Assembly: GCF_900110895.1 (NCBI RefSeq)
Contig: NZ_FOIQ01000001.1
Coordinates: forward strand, 898,472-962,471
From: Prevotella aff. ruminicola Tc2-24
GTDB lineage: Bacteria > Bacteroidota > Bacteroidia > Bacteroidales > Bacteroidaceae
Length of the DNA stretch: 64,000 nucleotides
Reading direction: 5' to 3'
Notes under the pieces: model-generated
What the model was told of the DNA's origin: nothing
The model's database searches: none
The model's input: the letters and a program-made list of their open reading frames with translations, nothing else
Shown: piece by piece, positions 37,246 to 45,343 of the stretch
Numbering within the stretch: the stretch's first letter is position 1
Layout of the letters: every line of letters starts with the position of its first letter
Position numbers and translations under genes: made by a program

Positions 37246-40200
37246 TTTATTTACAACCAATCCTGGCACTACCGGTTATCGGTTGAGCTATATGGAAATA
37301 TTCAATTGGGGAACATTCCACAATAAGGTATATCGAATTGAGCCACAAGGTAACAACTCATTGCTCACAGGAGCCAATGCTTCTGGAAAGAGCACATTGA
37401 TTGATGCATTGCTGACACTGCTAGTACCTGCAAAAAAAAACAGATTCTACAACCAATCATCTGGTAATGAGAAGAAAGGTGACCGCACAGAGGAAACATA
37501 CGTGCTCGGAAATTATGGCAACATTCAATCTGAAGGTGAAGCATCAACAAGGAAGCAGCAACTTCGAGACAAAAATTCCTATTCTGTAATCCTCGCTTCT
37601 TTCACCAACAACTTTAAAAACGTAGTAACTCTATTTCAGGTGCGCTGGTTTGTAAATGGAGAATTGAAATGCACGTTTGGCTTTTCTGCAAAAGCTTTGC
37701 ATATAATAGACGACTTTTCTGCATTTGATTCCAAGGGCTATTGGAGGAAGACATTGGATAGAAAATACAACGTTAATGTGCCCAAGAAGCAGATTGAATT
37801 CTATGACACCATAAAGGACTACAAAGACCGCATAGTACACTCAATGGGCCTACGTTCAGAGAAAGCCCTGACGCTATTTAATCAGATTGTTGGCGTTAAG
37901 GTGCTGAATGATCTAGATGACTTTATTCGCAACAATATGCTTGAGCAACGTGATACAGAGGAAGAGTATAATCGTCTGAATGATAGTTTTGCAAGATTGA
38001 TAGAGGCAAGGACTACTATTGAAAAAGTAAGTGAGCAAATTGTGCAGCTTAAACCGATTGATGAGAAAGCCCGACAGCTGGAAAATATTGCAAAAGCACT
38101 CAGTGAGTTGCAGACGACACGAGAAATGGCCGTGTATTGGTTCGCCAAAAAAAACATGGAACTGGCAAATGCCAAGTTGGTGGAACTGAATGAAAAGTTA
38201 TCGAAACTAAATGAAGAACTCACAAAACTTAACGCTGACAAAGAGGATTTAAAAGGTAGAGAGCGTGCTTTATCTTTGGCTATTGAGAATGACAATGTTG
38301 GCCAACAGATAAAAACCTTAGAAAAAGAGATGCAGGGGCTTGAACGGACAAAGCAAAGTCGTCAGAAGAAGCTTGATGAGTATAACAAGAAAGTTAGAGA
38401 AGTCGGATTTTCAGAGAACCCTGCTGAAGTTCTGTTCTTAGAGAATCGTGAGAAGGCTCGAACAGAGAGGGATAATTGTGGAGCCACGTTGAATGAGAAG
38501 AACGAAGAATGGCGTCTGGCAAAAAACGAAGAAGAAAGAATTGGCGAAGCAATTACATCAAATATTGAAACGCTTAATACCCTACAAAAAAACAAAAACA
38601 ATATTTCTGGTCGTGTGGCAGAAATAAGAGAGATGATTTTGCTGGAGGTTCATGCTAAACCAGAAGAAATACCTTTTATTGGAGAACTTATCAGAGTTAA
38701 GGATAGCGAGAAGGTATGGGAGACTTCCATAGAGAAGATACTACACAATTTTGCACTACGATTAGTCGTTCCTGAGAAGTACTATCGACAAGTAAGTCAG
38801 TTTGTGAATGGTCACGATTTGCAGGGCAGAATTGTATATCAACGTTATGAGAACACGACTTCATTAACCAGTTTCCAGTTCAGAGAATATAATGAGAACA
38901 GCCTAATTGAGAAGATTGAGTTCAACCCCAAAAGCATCTATTCGGAGTGGGTTAAAGATGTAATTATAGAGAATTACAACTATATCTGCGTGGATGATTT
39001 GGATGAGTTCTATCGCTATGGCGAGAAAGTTGTTACAAAAGAAGGACTCATAAAGTCTACCCATAACAAGCATGAGAAGGATGATCGTCCACAAATTAAC
39101 CGTCGCGAGAATTATGTTTTAGGCTGGGATAATAAAGAGAAAATCGCAGCTATTAGGGAATTTGTCAAACAACTACAGGCAGAACAAAAAGATGCCATAC
39201 AGAAAATACGAGGAATAGAAGCTAAAATTGCCGAAATCGGTAAACGCAAAGACATTTTCAATGATATTTTCAAACTATATACTAGGTTTGAAGAAATCAA
39301 TTGGGAAGAAACAGCAAGAACTATTCAAGAGAAGAAGGAAGAGAAAGAGAAGTTAGAAGCTGCGAATAGTAAGGTAAAAGAACTGCAAGAACAATTACAG
39401 AAAGTACTAACAACTTTGAAGACGTTAGAGGATGTCACAATCAAGTCAAAGGATAGGGAAATCTATCAAATAGAACAAGTAGAATTGGTTGTGGCTAGTA
39501 AACGTCTAAAAGAAGCTCAATCTATTTTGAATGCGACAGGAGTAGTTGGGGTGTCTTCATTTGAAGAAAGCAATCCTGAAGTTCTTGGCATCAATTATGA
39601 AAATAGTGAAGAAAGACAAAAATCTTTTCAGTCAAATATAAAACAGCAAGAAGAGGGGAAAAAAGAAGAGAAGAACAGGATTGAACGCGAAGTTTCAGCC
39701 TTGATAACTCAGTTTAAGAATCCATCAGAAGAGATTCTGCAAAAGTATAGAGACTGGCGTTCTGATGTCCATACCCTTCCTGACGCACAAAACTTGCATC
39801 TTATCAGCGAATATCAAAAGTTTTATGAAAAACTGAAGAAAGAAGACTTGGTTCGACATGAGCAGAGATTCAATAGCTATCTACATGAAACGCTGACCAA
39901 TCAGGTGTCTTCGTTCAGGATGTTCTTTGTTGGTTGGGAAAAGTCCATCAAGGATACTATTGAAATGTTAAACAAATCGCTTAAGGCTATAGATTTCTGT
40001 ACTTCTCCTTCTACATATATCCAGCTGGTGAATTTCAAGAAAGCGAATGCTGATATTGCCGAATTTAGAAAAGAGTTGGAAAGTGCCATACCCAATATAC
40101 GTGAAGTTGATTCTTCGATTGATGGCAGACGCAATCACTTTGAACAAAAAATACAGCCTCTCATCCAACATCTCCGAGACGAACAATGGCGTAGGAAGGT

Positions 40201-40648
40201 GATGGATGTAAGAAACTGGTACTCATACCGAGCAGAAGAATTCTACAAAGAAACAGAACAAAAGCGCAACGTATACGAAAGTATGGGTCAATTGTCTGGA
40301 GGTGAGAAAGCTCAACTTACATACACCATTCTTGGTTCAGCCATTGCATATCAGTTTGGTCTGACCAAAGACGGACTGCAATCTAATTCTCTTCGATTTA
40401 TTGCCATCGATGAGGCTTTCAAAGCCCAGGATGAAGACAAAGCACGCTATTTGATTTCTCTCTGCAAACAATTGCATTTACAGTTGCTTGTGGTAACCCC
40501 TAGTGATAATATCCATATCGTAGAGGATGACATTTCTTTTGTGCATTATGTAGAGCGCAATGGCAATGAATCACGTCTGTTTGATATGCCTATTGAAGTC
40601 TTTAAAGAAGAACGCGAAAAATTCTTAGCCAATGATAACGCCAATTGA
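37223..40648 (+). CDS. jetC: Wadjet component JetC (SMC/MukB-like ATPase)
   Basis: A 1141-residue SMC-like motor. Walker A GANASGKST is at 50-58, coiled-coil arms run about 260-480 and 690-900, and a hinge lies between them. The ABC signature QLSGGEK is near 1023 and Walker B FIAIDEA near 1060. The overall order head, coil, hinge, coil, head is that of MukB-type condensins. It works with JetA and JetB to pump DNA loops and with JetD to cut. It overlaps jetD by 17 bases. Confidence 0.93.
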   Translation: MSMLAQYDLFTTNPGTTGYRLSYMEIFNWGTFHNKVYRIEPQGNNSLLTGANASGKSTLIDALLTLLVPAKKNRFYNQSSGNEKKGDRTEETYVLGNYGNIQSEGEASTRKQQLRDKNSYSVILASFTNNFKNVVTLFQVRWFVNGELKCTFGFSAKALHIIDDFSAFDSKGYWRKTLDRKYNVNVPKKQIEFYDTIKDYKDRIVHSMGLRSEKALTLFNQIVGVKVLNDLDDFIRNNMLEQRDTEEEYNRLNDSFARLIEARTTIEKVSEQIVQLKPIDEKARQLENIAKALSELQTTREMAVYWFAKKNMELANAKLVELNEKLSKLNEELTKLNADKEDLKGRERALSLAIENDNVGQQIKTLEKEMQGLERTKQSRQKKLDEYNKKVREVGFSENPAEVLFLENREKARTERDNCGATLNEKNEEWRLAKNEEERIGEAITSNIETLNTLQKNKNNISGRVAEIREMILLEVHAKPEEIPFIGELIRVKDSEKVWETSIEKILHNFALRLVVPEKYYRQVSQFVNGHDLQGRIVYQRYENTTSLTSFQFREYNENSLIEKIEFNPKSIYSEWVKDVIIENYNYICVDDLDEFYRYGEKVVTKEGLIKSTHNKHEKDDRPQINRRENYVLGWDNKEKIAAIREFVKQLQAEQKDAIQKIRGIEAKIAEIGKRKDIFNDIFKLYTRFEEINWEETARTIQEKKEEKEKLEAANSKVKELQEQLQKVLTTLKTLEDVTIKSKDREIYQIEQVELVVASKRLKEAQSILNATGVVGVSSFEESNPEVLGINYENSEERQKSFQSNIKQQEEGKKEEKNRIEREVSALITQFKNPSEEILQKYRDWRSDVHTLPDAQNLHLISEYQKFYEKLKKEDLVRHEQRFNSYLHETLTNQVSSFRMFFVGWEKSIKDTIEMLNKSLKAIDFCTSPSTYIQLVNFKKANADIAEFRKELESAIPNIREVDSSIDGRRNHFEQKIQPLIQHLRDEQWRRKVMDVRNWYSYRAEEFYKETEQKRNVYESMGQLSGGEKAQLTYTILGSAIAYQFGLTKDGLQSNSLRFIAIDEAFKAQDEDKARYLISLCKQLHLQLLVVTPSDNIHIVEDDISFVHYVERNGNESRLFDMPIEVFKEEREKFLANDNAN

Positions 40649-41759
40649 AATTAAAAAGAAAGCGGCAAATAAGTACAAGGCTTATTTACAGTCAATCGTT
40701 GAAGGTGAGACTTTCAACCCAATAGTCATTATTGGTGATAAGAAACCAAACGAGGATACCGTCAAATTTGAGGAAGAGTTGACTGAGTTAATTAGTTGCT
40801 CCAAAGAGAAGAAAGGATATGGATATTTTATCGAATACCAAACTGTAAAAACGAAAAGACATGGGATACAGGATATTCCAATATCTATCAGTTTCCAGAG
40901 CGAATTCGACTATCTTAAATATATCAATAAAGAAAAGGATACAGTAAAATTCAAGAAAGACATAACTAGCATTCTCTCATCATTTCCTGAACTGAAAGAT
41001 TGGATTTGCAAATATCCTATTAAAGTGATAGAGAATGATTGGGAGAGTTTGCTCAAAGTATGCAAATATTTCAAGACAGTACCCCAACCACATCTTTATA
41101 TTCGTGAGTTGCCAATACAGGTTCATACCAAATATATTGAAAGCAACACTGGAATAATACGTGAATTGCTTGATATAATTATAGCTGAACACATTAATGT
41201 AGATGAAAAGCAATTTGAGAGCCGCTTCAATCTTAAATTTGACGAAACATTAGTGCGCTTTCGAATATTAGACGAGGCCATTAGTCAGCAACTATTTGGG
41301 GGTATTGATGATATAAGTATTCCAATAAGTGAGTTTCAACATTTATCTCTTCCCATTCAGACCGTGTATATAGTGGAAAACAAAATGAATATGCTAACTT
41401 TTCCTGCTCAAAGTAATGGAATAGTAGTGTTTGGGAAAGGATTCGGTGTTGATATAATGAAGAATGTTGAATGGCTCAAGACGAAAAAGATCTATTACTG
41501 GGGAGATTTAGATGCTCATGGATTTCAGATCCTTTCAGAGATTAGGACTCATTTTGAGCAGGTGGAGAGTTTCATGATGGATAAACATACATTCGATTTG
41601 TTTTATGAAGGAGATAAAGGTACAGAAACAAACGTAGAAAAGGATTTGTGTCTTACATCTGAAGAAAATGAAATGTTCAAATATCTCAAAGAATACAATT
41701 TGAGGTTAGAGCAAGAGAAGATTCCACATGAATATGCTAGGACAAAGATTCCACAATAA
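40632..41759 (+). CDS. jetD: Wadjet nuclease JetD (TOPRIM, DUF3322/DUF2220)
   Basis: A 375-residue topoisomerase-VI-like nuclease. The TOPRIM fold has Glu249 in VYIVENKMN and the acidic pair Asp292/Asp294 in YYWGDLDAHG. The N-terminal half is the DUF3322 domain. This gene separates Wadjet from housekeeping MukBEF/MksBEF condensins and makes a complete four-gene set, best matching type I. Confidence 0.92.
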   Translation: MITPIEIKKKAANKYKAYLQSIVEGETFNPIVIIGDKKPNEDTVKFEEELTELISCSKEKKGYGYFIEYQTVKTKRHGIQDIPISISFQSEFDYLKYINKEKDTVKFKKDITSILSSFPELKDWICKYPIKVIENDWESLLKVCKYFKTVPQPHLYIRELPIQVHTKYIESNTGIIRELLDIIIAEHINVDEKQFESRFNLKFDETLVRFRILDEAISQQLFGGIDDISIPISEFQHLSLPIQTVYIVENKMNMLTFPAQSNGIVVFGKGFGVDIMKNVEWLKTKKIYYWGDLDAHGFQILSEIRTHFEQVESFMMDKHTFDLFYEGDKGTETNVEKDLCLTSEENEMFKYLKEYNLRLEQEKIPHEYARTKIPQ

Positions 41760-41775
41760 AAAGAACAATAGTAAC

Positions 41776-41800
41776 AGAAATAAAAACGTTATAAGAATAT
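41776..41800 (+). promoter_or_regulatory. Conserved leader motif before the AlbA_2 gene
   Basis: AAATAAAAACGTTATAAGAATAT ends at the base before ATG 41801. It is nearly the same as the leader before the RhuM gene at 53529. Confidence 0.45.
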
Positions 41801-43345
41801 ATGAGACTACCAATTAATATAGAAGAATTGCTCGGTGGACGGGCTGTAGAGGGTGACCGCATAGAGTATAAGACGGGATGGAATCCGGATGCTATCTACC
41901 GTAGCGTGTGTGCTTTCGCCAACGACTTTGACGAGACGGGTGGTGGTTATATCGTGGTGGGTGTGAAGGAGGTAAACGGTCGTCCTGTCCGTCCCGTCAT
42001 AGGTATTGATCCCAATCAGATTGAGCCTATCGAAAAGGATATGGTGGGATTCAACAATTTGATGCAGCCTTATTATCAGCCACGACTGTATATCGAGGAG
42101 GCCGACGGAAAGACGATTCTGGTCATCAAGGTGTCGGCTGGCGAACGTCGCCCTTACAAGGTGCCTGACCAAATTACCGCCAGACAGAAGACATACAACT
42201 ACTACATCCGATACAACAGTAGCAGCATTGTGCCCAAGGGTGAATATGAGCGCGAACTGATAAACCTAGCCAACCGTACGCCGTTTGACGACCGAGGGAA
42301 CGACCAGATAACGCTGAAGGACATCTCGCCGCTGCTGCTGCACGACTATCTGGTGAAGGTGAAAAGCAGCCTTGCTAACGAGTCGTTGACAGAGAACATG
42401 GAATCGGTGTTGGAGCAGATGGAATTGCTGGAGCCAACACCTGAGGGATATAGCATCAAGAACGTGGCGGCCATGATGTTCGCAGAGCGTCCAGACCGTT
42501 TCTTCAAGCAGTCGCAGATAGACATTGTTGTTTTTCCCGAAGGACGAGAGAAGAATCCCAACAACATGATTGAAGTAGAGCCTATCAGGGGCAGTGTGCC
42601 AACGATGATAGAGAAGACATTGAGTTATTTGAGCACCAATGTCATCAAGAAACAGATACTGAAGCCCAAAGACCGAGAAGAGTCTGACAAGTTCTACAAC
42701 TATCCGTATCAGGCATTGGAAGAGACTGTCGTTAATAGCCTGTATCACAGAGACTGGACGATTAGGGAGCCGGTAGAGATAACCATTGAGCCGGACAGAA
42801 TATCGATTCTGAATTTTTCTGGGCCTAACCACACCATTCCGATGGAGGCCATTCGAGAGGGTAAGTCTCTCCGTTCACGCAGGTATCGCAATCGCAGATT
42901 AGGTGAATTCCTGAAAGAACTGGATCTGACAGAAGGAAGGGCGACAGGAATCCCAACGGTGCAGGAGGAACTAGAAGCCAACGGCTCGCCTAGGGCGACT
43001 ATCGAGACTGACGAGGAGAGGACGTACTTCCTGATAGACATTCCTTGCCATCCAGAATTTGTGAAAGAAACGCTCTCGGTAGAACAAATTGGCGTAAAAG
43101 GTGGCGTAAAAGGTGGCGTAAAAGGTGGCGTAAAAGGTGGCGCAAAAGAACTATCTGATATTCAGGAGATTATTGTAAAAGAAATGCTATTCGACCCGTC
43201 TATTACGACCAGTGAAATGGCGCAAAAGACTGGCATAAAGTTCAGAACTCTCCAGCGACATATCTCTCAGCTTCAGGCAATGGGGATTGTTGTCCGCAAA
43301 GATGGTCGAAAAGAGGGTTATTGGGTAGTTGTAAAAAACAAATAG
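41801..43345 (+). CDS. AlbA_2 (Schlafen-like) domain protein with C-terminal winged helix
   Basis: A 514-residue protein of the ATP-binding/HTH regulator group often found near defence genes. The AlbA_2 domain is at about 10-150 (GDRIEYKTGWNPDAIYRSVCAFANDF and GGGYIVVGV). A GHKL-like HATPase_c_4 region follows near 300-400 (EETVVNSLYHRDW and GRATGIPTVQEEL). A stretch of four GVKG units (about 431-446) then leads to a winged helix at the end (TSEMAQKTGIKFRTLQRHISQLQ). The repeat is encoded by perfect 12-base units. The role is unknown: regulator or nucleic-acid-acting Schlafen-type effector. Confidence 0.85.
   Translation: MRLPINIEELLGGRAVEGDRIEYKTGWNPDAIYRSVCAFANDFDETGGGYIVVGVKEVNGRPVRPVIGIDPNQIEPIEKDMVGFNNLMQPYYQPRLYIEEADGKTILVIKVSAGERRPYKVPDQITARQKTYNYYIRYNSSSIVPKGEYERELINLANRTPFDDRGNDQITLKDISPLLLHDYLVKVKSSLANESLTENMESVLEQMELLEPTPEGYSIKNVAAMMFAERPDRFFKQSQIDIVVFPEGREKNPNNMIEVEPIRGSVPTMIEKTLSYLSTNVIKKQILKPKDREESDKFYNYPYQALEETVVNSLYHRDWTIREPVEITIEPDRISILNFSGPNHTIPMEAIREGKSLRSRRYRNRRLGEFLKELDLTEGRATGIPTVQEELEANGSPRATIETDEERTYFLIDIPCHPEFVKETLSVEQIGVKGGVKGGVKGGVKGGAKELSDIQEIIVKEMLFDPSITTSEMAQKTGIKFRTLQRHISQLQAMGIVVRKDGRKEGYWVVVKNK
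43091..43150 (+). repeat. 12-bp in-frame tandem repeat (GGCGTAAAAGGT x4 plus one degenerate unit)
   Basis: Four identical 12-base units at 43091-43138 and a fifth with changes at 43139-43150 encode GVKG repeats in the linker of the AlbA_2 protein. Copy-number change would keep the frame. Confidence 0.9.
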
Positions 43346-43357
43346 TCTTCTATTACA

Positions 43358-44065
43358 ATGCCAGCCATTATAACAGATTCATTCGACTACAACGATATAG
43401 TCAGGGTGCTTGACCTTGATGAAGCGTTCGTGCATCATCAGATTGATGCGCTTCAGCCGAAGTATTGGCGTGTTGTGATAAAGACAAAGCCCAAGGGGCT
43501 GAAGATTTTCGCACCTGTGATGGTGAGCGGCAACAGGGGCATCGATTATATGATATACATGCTGAGTCGAGACTGGCAGATAACAAAGAAGCAGCGGTTG
43601 CTCGACTACATGTATTTCGGGGTATACCGCCAGACGGACGGCTTTCACCTTGTAGGCTTCATGTATCTTGATTCCAATCCTTTGGCAAAGCCGGAGAAAG
43701 CATTCTTTACCCCACACTTCTTTGACAGGTATAAGGAGAGGACTGGCTTGCCGATGGATATGCCAAAGATGGAGGTGATGAAGAATTGGATCATGAAGAA
43801 TCTGCATCTCAACTCCGATGCGCAAGGCAATGAGAAATACCCCGATGGCATCTTCTGCGCTTATCCAAGTGGTGTCGCCTTAGGGAGAGAACTGCCTGAC
43901 GGTAATAGCGAGATGAAGACTTTTATCACCTATGATATGCTGCGAGGAGAGCAAATTGAGAAAGGTGAAAACCAAAGCAGAGCTGCCAAGGTGCAGGAAG
44001 AGGAGGGTTTCAGGAACTGTAAGGAGTTAGTAGATAAACTTGTGAAATATGGCATACACCTATAA
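43358..44065 (+). CDS. Hypothetical protein
   Basis: A 235-residue soluble protein that I do not recognise. It has no signal peptide or membrane helix. It starts 12 bases after the AlbA_2 gene, so the two may be co-transcribed. Visible segments are a charged WRVVIKTKPKGLKIFAPVMVSG part near 37-58, a FFTPHFFDRYKERTG stretch near 117-131, which is reminiscent of toxin-like or relaxase-like cores but is not enough for assignment, and an acidic, helical C-terminus. Confidence 0.6.
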   Translation: MPAIITDSFDYNDIVRVLDLDEAFVHHQIDALQPKYWRVVIKTKPKGLKIFAPVMVSGNRGIDYMIYMLSRDWQITKKQRLLDYMYFGVYRQTDGFHLVGFMYLDSNPLAKPEKAFFTPHFFDRYKERTGLPMDMPKMEVMKNWIMKNLHLNSDAQGNEKYPDGIFCAYPSGVALGRELPDGNSEMKTFITYDMLRGEQIEKGENQSRAAKVQEEEGFRNCKELVDKLVKYGIHL

Positions 44066-44168
44066 ATATCCAAAGGAAGCTCTATTGGCTTATGGAAACA
44101 TGGGGTAAAGGGGTGAGCGCAATTGGCGCATGATGTCAAGCAGTCGCTCTGCACTGCCGCTACGAAAT

Positions 44169-44498
44169 TTAAGAGGGAGTGTTTTGAGTCGCTCGCTCTT
44201 CTGTAATGAAAAATGAGAAGCCTTGCAGACGAGTGAAGAGGTTTTCGTAGTTGATCTTTACTTGTGCCTCCATCTTCGCAAACAATTCTTCATTGTCCTC
44301 ATCTGCCAGATGCATATACAGTGCATCGCCTCGCATAGGTGAATGTGGTGCGAAGGCCGTTCCTTTTGGAACCAAACACCTATCACCACCAGTAAATGGA
44401 GCCGCAAAATGAACCAAGTACTCCAGTTCTGTGTCCTCTGCCAGTTCAAAGACGTTCTCATCAATCTTCAATGCTTCAATCTGTTCCTGTGTAGCCAT
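44169..44498 (-). CDS. Hypothetical small acidic protein
   Basis: A 109-residue soluble protein on the opposite strand to its neighbours, not recognised. It is acidic and starts MATQEQIEALKIDENVFEL; a proline- and glycine-containing middle (LVPKGTAFAPHSPMRGD) suggests a beta fold. A TACTTTTG box 18 bases upstream of its ATG supports real expression and divergent transcription from the six-gene operon. Confidence 0.55.
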   Translation of the reverse strand: MATQEQIEALKIDENVFELAEDTELEYLVHFAAPFTGGDRCLVPKGTAFAPHSPMRGDALYMHLADEDNEELFAKMEAQVKINYENLFTRLQGFSFFITEERATQNTPS

Positions 44499-44515
44499 AT
44501 CATTCTTTTTGGTGG

Positions 44516-44523
44516 CAAAAGTA
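44516..44523 (-). promoter_or_regulatory. -7 box for the small acidic protein gene
   Basis: TACTTTTG on the minus strand, 18 bases before the ATG at 44498. Confidence 0.5.
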
Positions 44524-44618
44524 GCACATTTTCATCAAAGAACCAAGGAAAATGAGTCCACAAGGCTTGTGATGATAACTTTTTCAGTTTTTTATGCTTA
44601 TAATTGGGAAATAATTCG

Positions 44619-44626
44619 TATCTTTG
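44619..44626 (+). promoter_or_regulatory. -7 box for the six-gene candidate defence operon
   Basis: TATCTTTG lies 50 bases upstream of ATG 44676. No other TAnnTTTG box was noticed in the short gaps between the next five genes. Confidence 0.6.
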
Positions 44627-44675
44627 TGGTCAGAATTTGGCAAATCAGAAAAGAGACACCTAAAAACCATAATAT

Positions 44676-45281
44676 ATGGACAAAATAGATTTTGTAGAAC
44701 TTGCAACATTCTGTGTAAACAGATACAAAGAGACTCATACGGGTTCTGGAGAACGATATGAAGGGACTCTGTATGCCGCTATTTTTGACAATAATGAAGT
44801 ACGTTGTTCGACAACGCCACATATATTGCGTAACGCCGAACAGTGTATTTTAATTCATCACAGAAGTCAGATTGCCATTTCTAATTGGTACTCATGGTAT
44901 TTTGTCGAGTATATCAATACAGAAGGATGCGTGTGTGGTAGTAATTTAGACAATGGCTATTCGCTAGATATTAATGCATGGGGTAGCTTTGCAAACCAAG
45001 TAATGAGCTTAGATTATAATGGCTCTCACTTGTATTGGTGTGATGCCCCTTGGGATTTGCATCTCCCTCAAATTTGGGAATTGTATAATAGGATTAAGAA
45101 TGTAAAATCAGAAAAAGAAATTAATCTTATTGTAGATCTCTTCAGTAAAGATGAGAAAATATTGAAATTGGAGAAAGAAATAGAGAATTTTACTTTTTCT
45201 AATCATCTTTTAATGCAGGAACGGAATCAATTTAGAAATCTATTGAAAGAGATCCGTGATATAGTAGAAAATAAGGGATAG
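44676..45281 (+). CDS. Hypothetical protein with C-terminal coiled coil (first gene of candidate defence operon)
   Basis: A 201-residue protein that I do not recognise. The N-terminal part (1-140) is compact and rich in Trp, Tyr and Cys (for example NWYSWYFVEYINTEGCVCGSN). The last 45 residues (DEKILKLEKEIENF onward) form a coiled coil. It follows a good promoter box and lies 62 bases before the NERD gene on the same strand. It could be a sensor or scaffold for the following genes. Confidence 0.6.
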   Translation: MDKIDFVELATFCVNRYKETHTGSGERYEGTLYAAIFDNNEVRCSTTPHILRNAEQCILIHHRSQIAISNWYSWYFVEYINTEGCVCGSNLDNGYSLDINAWGSFANQVMSLDYNGSHLYWCDAPWDLHLPQIWELYNRIKNVKSEKEINLIVDLFSKDEKILKLEKEIENFTFSNHLLMQERNQFRNLLKEIRDIVENKG

Positions 45282-45343
45282 AGTATTATTTGTATACAAT
45301 ACAATATAATAGAACGACCAAATAATATTGAAAAAGGTCTTAT

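Noticed and set aside
37223-40648. Housekeeping MukB/MksB condensin instead of Wadjet
   Set aside because: The next gene is a TOPRIM JetD and the set lies in a mobile element; this order is that of Wadjet.
42266-42832. 188-codon open frame on the minus strand
   Set aside because: Antisense to the AlbA_2 gene, without a promoter or a recognisable domain.
43091-43150. Possible CRISPR-like repeat
   Set aside because: Units are 12 bases without spacers and lie in frame inside a gene. No CRISPR array or cas gene was found in the window.
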